Notes: generated by a model from the sequence alone, not told the origin. 64,000 nt of DNA from Sulfuritalea sp. (GCA_030247575.1 JAOTRV010000013.1:1-64000); one strand, 5' to 3'. Counted from the stretch's first letter, positions 23,817-33,567 are shown. Program-made: numbers and translations.

Positions 23817-25151
23817 ATGCGCGAAGGCAATCTCCAGGCTCCGACCCGGCACCCGATCGACTGGAAGAACCCCGAGTTTTACGACGAGACCTCCTGCGAG
23901 AAGGAACTCGAGCGGATCTTCGACATCTGCCACGGCTGCCGTCGCTGCGTGTCGCTGTGCAATGCCTTCCCGCTGCTGTTCGACCTGATCGACGAAGCGG
24001 GTGACGCGGAAACCGCCGGCGTGCCGAAGGAAAAATTCTGGAAGGTCGTCGACCAGTGCTATCTGTGCGACGTCTGCTACATGACGAAGTGTCCCTACGT
24101 GCCGCCGCACGAGTGGAACCTCGATTTCCCGCACACCATGCTGCGCGCCAAGGCGATCCAGTACAAGACCGGGAAAATGAAATTCCGCGACAAGCTGTTG
24201 ACCTCGACGGAACTGGTCGGCACCCTGTCCTCGATTCCCGTGGTGGTGCATGCCGTCAATGCCGCCACGAAGAACGGCCCGGCGCGTGCGGTGATGCAAA
24301 AGCTGCTGGGGGTCCATCCGGCCCGCGAGCTGCCCGACTACGACAGCGCCAATTTCCGCGCCACGGCGACGCCGAGCCACAACTATCCGGTCAGGGACGG
24401 TGCGAAGAGCCCCGGCAAGGTGGCGGTGTTTTCGACCTGCTACGTGAATTACAACGAACCGGGCCTCGGCCACGATCTGCTGAAGCTGCTCGACCACAAC
24501 GAGATTCCCTATGTCGTGGTGCAGGGCGAAACCTGCTGCGGCATGCCCAAGCTGGAACTCGGCAATCTGGATCTGGTGGAGAAATACAAGGAGCGCAACA
24601 TCCCGCTGATGCATGAGCTGGCGCAGGCCGGCTACGCCATCGTGACGCCGGTGCCGTCGTGCACTCTGATGTTCAAGAGCGAGATTCCCCTGCTGTTCCC
24701 GGACGACGCGCGTTGCAAGGAAGTTTCGCTGGCCATGTACGACCCCTTCGAGTACTTCGTCCTGCGCAACAAGGACGGCCTGCTCAAGACCGACTTCAAG
24801 GTACCGCTGGGCAAGGTCTCGTATCACATCCCCTGTCATTCGCGCGTGCAGAACGTCGGCAGGAAGACCGAGGAAATGCTCAAGATGACCGGCGCCACGG
24901 TCAACACCGTCGAGCGCTGCTCCGGCCACGACGGCACATGGGGCGTCAAGGAGGAGTACTACGAACTGTCGATGAAGATCGGCAAGCCGGTGTTCCGCGC
25001 CATGGCCAAGGACGAACCGGACTACGTCAGTTCCGACTGCGCCATCGCCGGGCGGCACATCCTGCAGGGGATGAACGAGGCCGGCGCCGCAGGCCGGAAA
25101 GAGAAACAACATCCGCTCACGCTGCTGCGCATCGCCTATGGACTTGATTGA
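23817..25151 (+). CDS. Fe-S oxidoreductase with two [4Fe-4S] motifs and CCG domains
   Basis: 444 residues from the ATG at 23817 (AAGGAA 6 nt upstream). N-terminal ferredoxin-like cysteines: C38, C41, C44, C48 (DICHGCRRCVSLCNAFP) and C81, C84, C87, C92 (CYLCDVCYMTKCP). The C-terminal half has heterodisulfide-reductase-type cysteine-rich CCG motifs, VQGETCCGMPKLELG and a partner around IPCHSRVQ / ERCSGHDGTWG. It probably passes electrons to rubrerythrin or another acceptor. The rubrerythrin-FeS-DUF3501 trio recurs in proteobacteria, but its exact reaction is not known to me. Confidence 0.9.
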   Translation: MREGNLQAPTRHPIDWKNPEFYDETSCEKELERIFDICHGCRRCVSLCNAFPLLFDLIDEAGDAETAGVPKEKFWKVVDQCYLCDVCYMTKCPYVPPHEWNLDFPHTMLRAKAIQYKTGKMKFRDKLLTSTELVGTLSSIPVVVHAVNAATKNGPARAVMQKLLGVHPARELPDYDSANFRATATPSHNYPVRDGAKSPGKVAVFSTCYVNYNEPGLGHDLLKLLDHNEIPYVVVQGETCCGMPKLELGNLDLVEKYKERNIPLMHELAQAGYAIVTPVPSCTLMFKSEIPLLFPDDARCKEVSLAMYDPFEYFVLRNKDGLLKTDFKVPLGKVSYHIPCHSRVQNVGRKTEEMLKMTGATVNTVERCSGHDGTWGVKEEYYELSMKIGKPVFRAMAKDEPDYVSSDCAIAGRHILQGMNEAGAAGRKEKQHPLTLLRIAYGLD

Positions 25152-25745
25152 ATGGACACCGCAATGACGATCACCCGCGACTCCCTGATGACCCTCGAAG
25201 CCTATGCCAAGGCACGCACTGCCATGCGCGAGGAAGTCATGGCACAGAAGAAGCTGCGCCGCGTCAAACTGGGCGAGCACATCCTGCTGATTTTCGAGAA
25301 CGAACTGCTGATCCGCTACCAGATCCAGGAAATGCTGCGCGTGGAAAAGATTTTCGAGGAAGACGGCATCCGCCACGAACTCGAATCCTACGTGCCGTTG
25401 GTGCCGACCGGCAGCAACTTCAAGGTCACGATGCAGATCGAGTACGCCGACGAGGCCGAGCGCAAACGCATGCTGGCCCTGCTCAAGGGAGTCGAGGACC
25501 GCGTCTGGGTTCGCGTCGCCGGCTTCGATCCGGTGTTCGCGATCGCCGACGAAGACCTCGAGCGCGAAAACGCGGAAAAGACCTCGGCCGTGCATTTCCT
25601 GCGCTTCGAGCTGTCCGCCGGCATGGTGGCGGCGGCCAAGGGCGGTGCCGCGATTGCCGTGGGGGTCGATCATGCGGAATACACGGTCTCCACGGGACCG
25701 CTGCCGGACGCTGTGCGCGCATCGCTGGCCGCCGATTTGGTCTGA
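25152..25745 (+). CDS. DUF3501 family protein
   Basis: 197 residues; the ATG follows directly on the stop of the Fe-S gene (an ATG at 25164 is an alternative). MTITRDSLMTLEAYAKARTA, RVKLGEHILLIFENELLIRYQIQEMLRVEKIF and the C-terminal HFLRFELSAGMVAAAKGGAAIAVGVDH are typical of DUF3501. Acidic, cytoplasmic, no cofactor motif. It is a regular partner of the Fe-S protein upstream and probably a subunit or assembly factor of the same electron-transfer complex. Confidence 0.9.
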   Translation: MDTAMTITRDSLMTLEAYAKARTAMREEVMAQKKLRRVKLGEHILLIFENELLIRYQIQEMLRVEKIFEEDGIRHELESYVPLVPTGSNFKVTMQIEYADEAERKRMLALLKGVEDRVWVRVAGFDPVFAIADEDLERENAEKTSAVHFLRFELSAGMVAAAKGGAAIAVGVDHAEYTVSTGPLPDAVRASLAADLV

Positions 25746-25767
25746 TGCCGCTGGAACCGGCATTGAA

Positions 25768-25809
25768 TTGACGCGGGTCAACTGATTCTGCCGGTGGCTC
25801 CACTACACT
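25768..25809 (+). promoter_or_regulatory. FNR-type site and promoter of ubiUVT
   Basis: TTGAC-GCGG-GTCAA (25768-25781) is a perfect palindrome of the FNR/ANR/DNR form TTGAY-N4-RTCAA. TACACT (25804-25809) is a good -10 and gives a start near 25816, so the site is centred close to -41.5, the standard position of an FNR-activated class II promoter. Anaerobic induction of ubiUVT is expected; FNR control of these genes is known in Escherichia coli. Confidence 0.82.
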
Positions 25810-25839
25810 GCCCGTCTGTTTTGATGGGGGCGGTACGCA

Positions 25840-26844
25840 GTGGCAAAACCTCAACTGGTGTGTCCGGCGGGCAGTCTGGCGGCGCTCAAGGCGGCCGTCG
25901 ATAACGGCGCCGACGACGTCTATCTCGGCTTTCGCAACGACACCAACGCGCGCAACTTCGCCGGGCTGAACTTCGACGAGAAGAGCCTCGCCGAAGGCAT
26001 CCGCTACGCCCACCAGCGCGGCCGCAAGGTGCTGGCCGCGATCAATACCTATGCCCAGGCCGGACGCTTCGCCGACTGGACGCGATCGGTGGACAAGGCC
26101 GCCGAACTCGGCATCGACGCGGTGATCATCGCCGATCCGGCGGTGCTCGACTATGCGACCAAGACGCATCCGGACATGCGCCGCCACCTTTCGGTGCAGG
26201 CCTCGGCCACCAGTTACGAAGCCATCAATTTCTGCCGCGAGAAGTTCGGCATCCAGCGCGCCGTGCTGCCGCGCGTGCTTACGCTGGCGCAGGTCGAGAA
26301 CGTGATCCGCCATACCGAAGTGGAAATCGAGGTGTTCGGTTTCGGCAGCTTGTGCGTGATGAACGAGGGCCGCTGCTGGCTGTCCTCCTACGCCACGGGC
26401 GAATCGCCCAACACGGTCGGCGCCTGCTCGCCTGCCAAGTTCGTGAAGTGGGAAAAGAAGCCGGACGAAATGGACGTGCGCCTCAACGGCATCCTCATCG
26501 ACCGCTATGGCAACGACGAGAACGCCGGCTACCCGACCATCTGCAAGGGCCGTTTCGAAGTCGAAGGCGAGACCTACTACGCCATGGAAGAACCGGCCAG
26601 CCTCAACGTGCTCGAAATGCTGCCGGAGATCATCCGCATCGGGGTTTCCGCGATCAAGGTCGAGGGCCGCCAGCGCAGCCCGACCTATGTCGCGCAAGTC
26701 ACGCGCAACCTGCGCCAGGCGCTTGATGCCGCGGTCGCCGCACCGGACGCATTCAGTGTCAAGCCGGCCTGGGCGGCGGAACTGGGCAAGGTTTCCGAGG
26801 GCTCGCAGATCACGCTGGGCGCCTACAACAGGCCGTGGCGCTGA
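25840..26844 (+). CDS. ubiU: UbiU, oxygen-independent ubiquinone hydroxylation (U32 family)
   Basis: 334 residues from a GTG at 25840. Peptidase U32-family fold: [67 protein letters not shown]. Four cysteines, C172, C179, C196 and C235, match the [4Fe-4S] ligands of UbiU. With UbiV it forms a heterodimer that hydroxylates the ubiquinone ring without O2, using prephenate as oxygen donor. The operon with ubiV and ubiT behind an FNR-type site indicates anaerobic respiration with ubiquinone, as in denitrifiers. Confidence 0.95.
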   Translation: MAKPQLVCPAGSLAALKAAVDNGADDVYLGFRNDTNARNFAGLNFDEKSLAEGIRYAHQRGRKVLAAINTYAQAGRFADWTRSVDKAAELGIDAVIIADPAVLDYATKTHPDMRRHLSVQASATSYEAINFCREKFGIQRAVLPRVLTLAQVENVIRHTEVEIEVFGFGSLCVMNEGRCWLSSYATGESPNTVGACSPAKFVKWEKKPDEMDVRLNGILIDRYGNDENAGYPTICKGRFEVEGETYYAMEEPASLNVLEMLPEIIRIGVSAIKVEGRQRSPTYVAQVTRNLRQALDAAVAAPDAFSVKPAWAAELGKVSEGSQITLGAYNRPWR

Positions 26845-27725
26845 TGCAGATCACGCTCGGACCGTTGCTGTTCTTCTGGCCGAAGGCCGAGGTCATGGAC
26901 TTCTACGCCCAGGCCGCGCAGCATCCGGCGGTCGACCGGATATACATCGGCGAAGCCGTCTGTTCGCGCCGTCAGCAATTGCGCACGGCGGACTGGATCG
27001 GCCTGGCGAAGGACTTGCGCGAGGCCGGCAAGGAAGTCGTGCTCACGGCACAGGCCCTGCTCGAATCCGAGAGCGACCTCAAGGCCATGCGCCGCCTGAT
27101 GGCCGACGCTGGCGGCCTGGTCGAGGCGAATGATCTCGGGGCCGTGAAGATGGCCCAGGACCAGAATCTCCCCTTTGTCGCCGGACCGCACCTCAACATC
27201 TACAACGAACACACGCTGGCCTTCTTCGCCGCGCAGGGCTGCAAACGCTGGCTGCCGCCGCTCGAGGTTTCCGGCAGCGTGGTCGAATCCCTGCACGCGA
27301 CGCGCCCGGCCGGCATGGAGACCGAAGTGTTCGCCTTCGGCAAGCTGCCGCTGGCGTTTTCGGCGCGCTGTTTCACGGCGCGCCACTATGGCCTGAACAA
27401 GGACGACTGCCAGTTCAAGTGCCTCGACCATCCCGAAGGCATGCTGGTGAACACCCGCGAAGGACAGCACTTCCTGACCCTGAACGGCATCCAGACCATG
27501 TCGGCGCAGACTGAAAGCCTTTTGGCGCAGATGCCGGAGTTGCTGGCACGGGGCATCGACGCCGTGCGCGTCAGCCCGCAACCGGCGCACACTTTCGATA
27601 TCCTTGAGGCTTTCGACCGGGCGCGCCGTGGAGAGCCGGTCGAGGACAAGGAAGAATGGGCGCCTGCCGGCCTGGTCAATGGCTTCTGGTTCGGCCGCGC
27701 CGGTACGGCGCATCAAGCCGCCTGA
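26844..27725 (+). CDS. ubiV: UbiV, oxygen-independent ubiquinone hydroxylation (U32 family)
   Basis: 293 residues; the ATG shares a base with the UbiU stop (TGATG). Four conserved cysteines, C40 (GEAVCSRR), C176, C189 and C193 ([21 protein letters not shown]), correspond to the [4Fe-4S] ligands of Ubi[14 protein letters not shown] and the C-terminal [13 protein letters not shown] are typical. It is the obligate partner of UbiU in anaerobic hydroxylation of ubiquinone precursors. Confidence 0.95.
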   Translation: MQITLGPLLFFWPKAEVMDFYAQAAQHPAVDRIYIGEAVCSRRQQLRTADWIGLAKDLREAGKEVVLTAQALLESESDLKAMRRLMADAGGLVEANDLGAVKMAQDQNLPFVAGPHLNIYNEHTLAFFAAQGCKRWLPPLEVSGSVVESLHATRPAGMETEVFAFGKLPLAFSARCFTARHYGLNKDDCQFKCLDHPEGMLVNTREGQHFLTLNGIQTMSAQTESLLAQMPELLARGIDAVRVSPQPAHTFDILEAFDRARRGEPVEDKEEWAPAGLVNGFWFGRAGTAHQAA

Positions 27726-27735
27726 GGGATTTGCG

Positions 27736-28209
27736 ATGAAAAACAGCCTGGGCCTGCCGACGATCCCCGCCTTCACCCTGCCGCCGCTGGTGGCACGGCT
27801 CGGCGCGCGGCTGCCGCAGTGGCCGCATTCGGTGAATCTGGCGCTGGCGCTGAATGCTGCGCGCAAGCTCGGGGTGCTGCCCGAGGATACCTTGCAGGAA
27901 CTGGAAGGCCGGCGCTTTCGCGTGACCGTACTCGATACCGGCGTGGTGGTGGACTTCACCTACAGCGCCGGGGCGTTCCGGCCGATTTTCATCGTCGCCA
28001 ACGAGCCCGACCTGCACTTCACGGCGTGCCTCTCGGCCTTCCTGCAGATGGTCAGCCGGCAGGAAGATCCGGACACGCTGTTCTTCAACCGCAGCCTGAG
28101 CGTCGAGGGCGATACCGAACTGGGCCTGCGGGTCAAGAACATGCTCGATGCTCTCGAGTGGCCGCGCCTCTCCTGGCAAGGCCTGCGCCCGACCTTCCTC
28201 AAGCACTGA
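27736..28209 (+). CDS. ubiT: UbiT, SCP2-domain accessory factor of anaerobic ubiquinone synthesis
   Basis: 157 residues from the ATG 10 nt after ubiV. A single SCP2 lipid-binding domain: NLALALNAARKLGVLPEDTLQELEGRRFRVTVLDTG, IFIVANEPDLHFTACLSAFLQMVSRQEDPDTLFFNRSLSVEGDTELGLRVKNMLDALEWP. UbiT binds prenylated intermediates and replaces UbiJ under anoxic conditions. Its place after ubiUV confirms the assignment. Confidence 0.93.
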   Translation: MKNSLGLPTIPAFTLPPLVARLGARLPQWPHSVNLALALNAARKLGVLPEDTLQELEGRRFRVTVLDTGVVVDFTYSAGAFRPIFIVANEPDLHFTACLSAFLQMVSRQEDPDTLFFNRSLSVEGDTELGLRVKNMLDALEWPRLSWQGLRPTFLKH

Positions 28210-28228
28210 TCCCTCGCAGCGGGGTGCA

Positions 28229-28294
28229 ATAGCCGGCCGCTATCGGCTGGATTGCAATATCTCATTGGATCGGCGTGCCGGAAGCCTCTACCAT
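28229..28294 (+). promoter_or_regulatory. OxyR site and promoter of the rubredoxin gene
   Basis: ATAG-CCGGCCG-CTAT (28229-28243) is an exact ATAG-N7-CTAT motif; 7 nt later a weaker copy ATTG-N7-TCAT (28251-28265) follows. Candidate promoter TGGATC (28266) - 17 nt - TACCAT (28289). ATAG to -10 is 60 nt, as at the rubrerythrin operon. Confidence 0.6.
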
Positions 28295-28324
28295 GGCCGT
28301 CCCCGAACCCCAATCAGAGAAAAA

Positions 28325-28489
28325 ATGAAGCAGTGGCAATGTGTTGTTTGCGGCTGGATCTACGACGAAGCCGCCGGTGACGCCGACCACGGTCTCGCTC
28401 CCGGCACGCGCTGGGCAGATGTTCCCGAGAGTTTTGTCTGTCCCGAATGCGGCGTGGCGAAGGCCGATTTCGTCATGGTCGAAATCTGA
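28325..28489 (+). CDS. Rubredoxin
   Basis: 54 residues; iron is held by C6-x2-C9 (CVVCGWIYDE) and C39-x2-C42 (CPECGVAKADF). The family signature GWIYDEAAGD...GTRWADVPESFVCPECG is complete. It is a one-electron carrier and the obvious donor for the rubrerythrin at 23322, which lacks its own rubredoxin domain. It has its own predicted OxyR-type promoter. Confidence 0.96.
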   Translation: MKQWQCVVCGWIYDEAAGDADHGLAPGTRWADVPESFVCPECGVAKADFVMVEI

Positions 28490-28732
28490 GGCACACAAGA
28501 GTTCCCGAAGGGACGCACAGCGCTGGCGCTGACGGCACGGCGAAAGAAATCCAAGGCATCACGGGCGGGCTGTGTTACAGTCCGCCCCGCTTCACCTCCT
28601 TAGCGACCGCGCCCCAGTCTGCCGGTCGTGCCTTAACGGCGACATCCAGTCCCTCGAAGGTTTACACCCCATAGAAGTTTCCGCCCAGATTGGCCTGCAC
28701 ATGTGCGGGGGTCGGCTTCAGAGGTAATCAAC

Positions 28733-30064
28733 ATGCAGTTTTCCGAACTCGGCCTGTCGGCCGAGCTCCTGCGCGCCATTGGCGAGCAGGGCTACACCAC
28801 GCCCACCCCTGTCCAGCAACAGGCCATTCCCCATATTCTCGCCGGCCGCGATCTCGAAGCCCTGGCCCAGACCGGCACCGGCAAGACCGCCGCCTTCGTG
28901 CTGCCGATCCTGCAGCGCCTGAGCAACCCGCTCAGTGGCCAAACCAGCAGTACGCTGCAAAAGGTGACCCACACCGCGCCGCGCGTGCTGGTGCTGGTGC
29001 CGACGCGCGAGCTCGCCGCGCAGGTGCTCGAAAGCGTCCGCCTCTATGGTGCCCACACCGGCCTGCGCAGCCTCGCCGTGTTCGGCGGGGTCGGCATCAA
29101 CCCGCAGATCCAGACCATGCGCCGCGGCATCGACATCCTGGTCGCCACCCCCGGCCGCCTGCTCGACCACCTCGGCCAGCGCACCGTCGACCTGTCGAAA
29201 GTGCAGACGCTCGTGCTCGACGAAGCCGACCGCATGTTCGACATGGGCTTCATCCGCGACATCCGCCGCATCATCGAGCGCCTGCCGAAGGAAAGGCAGA
29301 ACCTGATGTTCTCCGCCACCTTTGCCGCCGAAGTGCGCGAACTCGCCCACACCGTGCTGAGGAATCCGGCCATGGTCGAGGTCGCCCGCCGCAATGCGCC
29401 GGCCGAACTGGTGACGCACACGGTGATCAAGGTCGACCAGGACAAGAAGCGCGACCTGCTGCTGCACCTCTTCGCCGCCCACGGCTGGCATCAGGTGCTG
29501 GTTTTCTGCCGCACCAAGCACGGTTCCGACGCGCTGGCGAGGAAGCTTGAACAAGCCGGCGTGCGCACCGCGGCGCTGCACGGCAACAAGTCGCAGAACG
29601 CCCGCACTCGCGCTCTGGCCGACTTCAAGTCCGGCAAGCTGGCGGCACTGGTGGCGACCGACATCGCCGCGCGCGGTCTCGACATCGATTCGCTGCCGCG
29701 CGTGGTGAATTTCGAACTGCCCAACGTGCCGGAAGACTACATCCATCGCATCGGCCGCACCGGCCGCGCCGGCGCCAGCGGCGAAGCCCTGTCGCTGGTG
29801 AGCGGCGACGAGCGCATCCAGTTGCGCGATATCGAGCGCCTCCTGAAGCGCGAGATCGAAACCTCCGTCCTGCCCGGCTTCGAGCCGCAGCATACCCATT
29901 CGGTGCCGCGTCCCGCTGGCGGACGTCCGTCCGCGCCGAATCCTGCCCAGGCCCGCGCGCGGACCGGTGCAGGCAACCGCAGCGGCGCACCACGCCCGGC
30001 CCGTTCGGGCGGTAGTGGCGCAGCCAAGCCGGCCAGCCATCACAGCGGCCAGCGGCATCGTTGA
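28733..30064 (+). CDS. rhlE: DEAD-box RNA helicase, RhlE type
   Basis: 443 residues from the ATG at 28733; the leader of over 200 nt carries no other gene. Motifs: Q-motif [26 protein letters not shown], Walker [42 protein letters not shown] and [10 protein letters not shown]. The C-terminal 70 residues are a basic, disordered RNA-binding tail rich in Arg, Pro, Gly and Ala. It unwinds RNA during ribosome assembly or decay and is often cold-induced. Closed by a strong terminator. Confidence 0.93.
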   Translation: MQFSELGLSAELLRAIGEQGYTTPTPVQQQAIPHILAGRDLEALAQTGTGKTAAFVLPILQRLSNPLSGQTSSTLQKVTHTAPRVLVLVPTRELAAQVLESVRLYGAHTGLRSLAVFGGVGINPQIQTMRRGIDILVATPGRLLDHLGQRTVDLSKVQTLVLDEADRMFDMGFIRDIRRIIERLPKERQNLMFSATFAAEVRELAHTVLRNPAMVEVARRNAPAELVTHTVIKVDQDKKRDLLLHLFAAHGWHQVLVFCRTKHGSDALARKLEQAGVRTAALHGNKSQNARTRALADFKSGKLAALVATDIAARGLDIDSLPRVVNFELPNVPEDYIHRIGRTGRAGASGEALSLVSGDERIQLRDIERLLKREIETSVLPGFEPQHTHSVPRPAGGRPSAPNPAQARARTGAGNRSGAPRPARSGGSGAAKPASHHSGQRHR

Positions 30065-30087
30065 GATTGCCGTCAGGCGATAACAAC

Positions 30088-30127
30088 CAACAAGGCCCCC
30101 GTTGTTGCATGGGGGCCTTGTTGTTTT
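30088..30127 (+). terminator. Rho-independent terminator after rhlE
   Basis: CAAGGCCCCC (30091-30100) and GGGGGCCTTG (30111-30120) form a perfect 10-bp stem with a 10-nt loop followed by TTGTTTT. It separates rhlE from the convergent DUF924 gene. Confidence 0.95.
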
Positions 30128-30155
30128 GTGGCGCAGCTTTCCGAACTGGCCGGCT

Positions 30156-30746
30156 TCAGAACGACGAGCCGGGCTGCTTGAGGAACTCGATTTCGCCGGG
30201 CGTCGATTCACGGCCGAGGATGACGTTGCGGTGGGGAAAGCGGCCGAAGCGTTCGATTACGGCGCGATGCCGCAGGGCGTAGTCGTAGGCGCTGTCGAAG
30301 GTTTCGTTCTGCATTTCGCGGCGCAGGCCGGCGAAGAGCGCAACCGAGCGTTCCTGGTCGAGCAGCGACTCCTTGTGCTCGAAGGGCAGGTAGACAAACC
30401 AGCGCTGACAGGGCGCGAGGTTCTTGTCGCGGCCGGCGGCGACCAGGGTTTCGGCCAGTTTGTGGGCTTGCGCGTCGCCGGCAAAGGCGCGCGGCGTGCC
30501 GCGGAATATGTTGCGGGTGAATTGGTCTAGCAACAGGATGCGCGCCAGCAGCGCTTCGTCGGTGCCGTCGTCGCGGGCGCTGCGCAGCGCGGCGTCGACA
30601 TTCGCGCCGAAACGTTCGCGGATGGCGGCGTCAAAGCTTTCATCCTTGCGGAACCACTCGGGACGGAATGCGCCGTGAGCGGGGTGGTCCGGCGGCAGGA
30701 ACCAGAAGTCGAGAACGGCGCGGGTGACAGACGCCGTTTCGGTCAT
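30156..30746 (-). CDS. DUF924 family protein
   Basis: 196 residues. VLDFWFLPPDHPAHGAFRPEWFRKDESFDAAIRERFG, ILLLDQFTRNIFRGTPRAFAGDAQA, YLPFEHKESLLDQERSVALF and ERFGRFPHRNVILGRESTPGEIEFL are the family hallmarks. The fold is TPR-like; function unknown. It overlaps the stop of topB by 4 nt (ATGA). Confidence 0.93.
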   Translation of the reverse strand: MTETASVTRAVLDFWFLPPDHPAHGAFRPEWFRKDESFDAAIRERFGANVDAALRSARDDGTDEALLARILLLDQFTRNIFRGTPRAFAGDAQAHKLAETLVAAGRDKNLAPCQRWFVYLPFEHKESLLDQERSVALFAGLRREMQNETFDSAYDYALRHRAVIERFGRFPHRNVILGRESTPGEIEFLKQPGSSF

Positions 30747-33424
30747 TCGGCCTTCTTTTTCGCCGGCTTTTCAGCTGCCGGTTTCTTCGCTGCGGGCTTT
30801 TTGGCCACGGTCTTCTTCGCAGGCGCTTTCTTTACTGCTGGCTTCTTGACCACCGCCTCTTTTGCCGTATCGCCAGCGCCGACTTTTGCCTTGGCGCCGC
30901 TTGCGGCTTTCGCCTGTTTCGCCTCTTCGGTCTTGGCGGCCGGCTTGGCCCCGGATTTCGGCGCCCTCGGTTCGAACTCGAAGCCCACCTTGCCGGTTTT
31001 CGCATCGCGCACAAGATAGGCGGAGAACTTGCGCCGCGTCTTGTTCGAGATGAAGCCCTTGAGCAGGTCGGTGCGGCCGGTGGCCAGGAGCTTCTGCATG
31101 TCGCCGCGCGCGACTTCCTGTTGCAGGATCACCTTGCCGGAGCGGAAATCGCAGGTCTTCGCGGCGCCCACGGCCTTTTCGCAGACATAGGCCATGCCGT
31201 GCTCGAAGACGCGGCCGCCGCACTTGGGGCAGGCGCCGAGCGACTCCTGGGTCGAGAAATCGATTTCCTCGGCATCGGCGTCGGCGTCTGACTGGCCGAA
31301 ATCGAACTCCGGCGTGTGGTCTTCCTTGAGCTTGATCATCGCCGCAAACGGGCGTCCCATTTTGCTGCGGAAGCCCTGCAGCGGACCGATGACGCGTTTG
31401 GTCAGCAGCTCGTCCATTTCCTCCGGCTCCCATTGCCGGCCGGCGACGATCTTCCACAGGCTGTAGTCGCAGGACTTGCACTGGAACTTCTTGTAGTTCT
31501 CCTGGATCACGCCGCCGCAGCGCGGGCAGGGCGTCTTCAGGGTCGAGAAGGCGGCTTCGGGCAGTTCGCCGGTCTTGATGCGCTCGACCATCTCGCGGGT
31601 CTTGTCCACGATATGGTTCATGAACTCGTCGCGCGCCAGCCGCCCGTGTTCCATTTCCTTGAGCTTGTATTCCCATTCGCCGGTCAGCTCGGGCGAACGG
31701 ATTTCGTCGACGCCGAGGTTCTCCAGTGCGAACAGCAGCGAGAAGGCCTTGGCCGTCGGCTGCAGTTCGCGGCCGTTGCGATGCAGGTATTCCTCGGCCA
31801 GCAGGCCTTCGATGGTGGCGGCACGCGTGGCCGGCGTGCCGAGGCCGCGCTCGGCCATGGCTTCGCGCAGTTCCTCGTCCTCGATCAGCTTGCCGGCGCC
31901 TTCCATGGCGGTGAGCAGCGTGGCTTCCGTGAAGCGCGGCGGCGGCTGGGTGGCCTTGGCCTTGACCTCGACATCCTTGGCCCAGACGCGCTCGTTCTTT
32001 TCCAGCGGCGGCAGGGTCAGGTTCTCGCCGGCTTCCTCGCGGGTTTCCTGCGATTCCTTGCCGTACACGGCGAGCCAGCCCGGCGTCACCAGCACCTTGC
32101 CTTCGGTCTTGAAGGCTTCCTTCTCGATGCGGGTGATGCGCGTGGTGATGTTGTATTCGGCGGACGGATAGAAGATGGCGAGGAAGCGCTTGGTCACCAG
32201 GTCGTAGATCTTCTGTTCCGGCTCGGAAAGGTTCTTCGGCGCGGTACCGGTGGGGATGATGGCGAAGTGGTCCGAGACCTTGGCATTGTTGAAAATGCGC
32301 TTGTTCGGATGCACCCAGCCGTTCTTGATGATGGTGCCGGCAAAGGTGGCGTAGGGCGTGCCGGCCATCGATGCCAGTGTCTCCTTGACCGTGCCGATGT
32401 AGTCTTCGGGCAGGTGGCGGCTGTCGGTCCGGGGGTAGGTCAGCACCTTGTGCTTTTCGTAGAGCGCCTGGGCCAGCCCCAAGGTGTTCTTGGCGCTGAT
32501 GCCGAAGCGGCCGTTGGCCTCCCGCTGCAGCGAGGTGAGGTCATAGAGCATCGGGCAGGCTTCGGTCTTGGGCTTGCTTTCCTCTTCTACCGTGCCGTGC
32601 TGGCCGAGGCATTTCTTGCGCAGGGCGTCGGCCCTGGCCTTGTCCCACAGCCGCTCGGCGCGGGCGTGTTCGCCTTGTTCGCCCTCGGCCTTCTTGAACT
32701 TTTCATCGAACCAGCGGCCGCGGTAGGTGCCGGCGACGCACTGGAATTCCCCTTCGACTTCCCAGTAATCGCGTGAGACGAAGGAACGGATGCGGCTTTC
32801 GCGTTCGACCATGATGGCCAGCGTCGGCGTCTGCACGCGGCCCACCGGTGTCTTGTAGAAGCCGCCTTCCTTCGAGTTGAAGGCGGTCATGGCGCGCGTG
32901 CCGTTGATGCCGATCAGCCAGTCGGCCTCCGACCGGCAGCGCGCGGCGTCGGCCAGCGGCAGCATTTCCTGGTCGGTGCGCAAATGGGCGAAACCGTCGC
33001 GGATCGCCGCGGCGGTCATCGACTGCAGCCAGAGGCGGCGCACCGGCTTCTGCTTGGCGCCGAGGGCGTGCTGCGCCACGTAGCGGAAAATCAGCTCGCC
33101 CTCGCGGCCCGCGTCGCAGGCATTCACCAGGCCGGTGACATCCTTGCGTTTGATCAGGCGCGTCAAGAGGCGCAGGCGTTCCTGGGTTCTTTCGATGGGA
33201 TTCAGAGCGAAATGCGGCGGAATCATCGGCAGATGCGTGAAGCTCCACTTGCCGCGCTTGACGTCGTATTCCTCCGGCACCGTCAGTTCCAGCAGGTGGC
33301 CGATGGCGGAGGACAACACGTAGTCCTCGCTCTCGAAATAGTCTCCGGTCTTGGTGAAGCCGCCCAGCGCCTTGGCGATGTCCTGGGCGACGGAGGGTTT
33401 CTCGGCGATGATAAGCTGTTTCAT
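30743..33424 (-). CDS. topB: DNA topoisomerase III with lysine-rich tail
   Basis: 893 residues. TOPRIM domain at the start (IIAEKPSVAQDIAKAL, ACDAGREGELIFR), the catalytic Tyr in LTYPRTDSRHLPEDY, then two zinc ribbons (CPRCGGVIQENYKKFQCKSCDY and CPKCGGRVFEHGMAYVCEKA) and an 80-residue tail of Lys/Ala/Pro repeats (AKKTVAKKPAAKKPAAEK) resembling bacterial histone H1-like proteins. It decatenates DNA by single-strand passage. The family core ends near residue 815; the tail should increase DNA binding and is typical of betaproteobacterial copies. Confidence 0.95.
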   Translation of the reverse strand: MKQLIIAEKPSVAQDIAKALGGFTKTGDYFESEDYVLSSAIGHLLELTVPEEYDVKRGKWSFTHLPMIPPHFALNPIERTQERLRLLTRLIKRKDVTGLVNACDAGREGELIFRYVAQHALGAKQKPVRRLWLQSMTAAAIRDGFAHLRTDQEMLPLADAARCRSEADWLIGINGTRAMTAFNSKEGGFYKTPVGRVQTPTLAIMVERESRIRSFVSRDYWEVEGEFQCVAGTYRGRWFDEKFKKAEGEQGEHARAERLWDKARADALRKKCLGQHGTVEEESKPKTEACPMLYDLTSLQREANGRFGISAKNTLGLAQALYEKHKVLTYPRTDSRHLPEDYIGTVKETLASMAGTPYATFAGTIIKNGWVHPNKRIFNNAKVSDHFAIIPTGTAPKNLSEPEQKIYDLVTKRFLAIFYPSAEYNITTRITRIEKEAFKTEGKVLVTPGWLAVYGKESQETREEAGENLTLPPLEKNERVWAKDVEVKAKATQPPPRFTEATLLTAMEGAGKLIEDEELREAMAERGLGTPATRAATIEGLLAEEYLHRNGRELQPTAKAFSLLFALENLGVDEIRSPELTGEWEYKLKEMEHGRLARDEFMNHIVDKTREMVERIKTGELPEAAFSTLKTPCPRCGGVIQENYKKFQCKSCDYSLWKIVAGRQWEPEEMDELLTKRVIGPLQGFRSKMGRPFAAMIKLKEDHTPEFDFGQSDADADAEEIDFSTQESLGACPKCGGRVFEHGMAYVCEKAVGAAKTCDFRSGKVILQQEVARGDMQKLLATGRTDLLKGFISNKTRRKFSAYLVRDAKTGKVGFEFEPRAPKSGAKPAAKTEEAKQAKAASGAKAKVGAGDTAKEAVVKKPAVKKAPAKKTVAKKPAAKKPAAEKPAKKKAE

Positions 33425-33445
33425 AGTGTGGGCTATCCCCCCGGT

Positions 33446-33464
33446 CCCCTTTCCGGGAAAGGGG
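33446..33464. repeat. Perfect G/C hairpin in the topB leader
   Basis: CCCCTTTCC (33446-33454) pairs with GGAAAGGGG (33456-33464) across a single base. It is in the transcribed leader about 25 nt before the topB ATG on the minus strand, and similar C-run/G-run elements occur at 36872 and 41196. Confidence 0.6.
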
Positions 33465-33529
33465 GTGACGGAGGCTCGCTATGCTCGAAATGGAACAATC
33501 TGGACACAGTAGTCCGGCGGCAGCGGCGC

Positions 33530-33559
33530 ATCATAAGCGCGCCTCTCTCAAATACGCAA
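33530..33559 (-). promoter_or_regulatory. topB promoter
   Basis: On the minus strand TTGCGT (33559-33554), 18 nt, TATGAT (33535-33530). Transcription would start near 33523, about 100 nt before the ATG, and include the hairpin at 33446. Confidence 0.5.
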
Positions 33560-33567
33560 GCGGGGAC

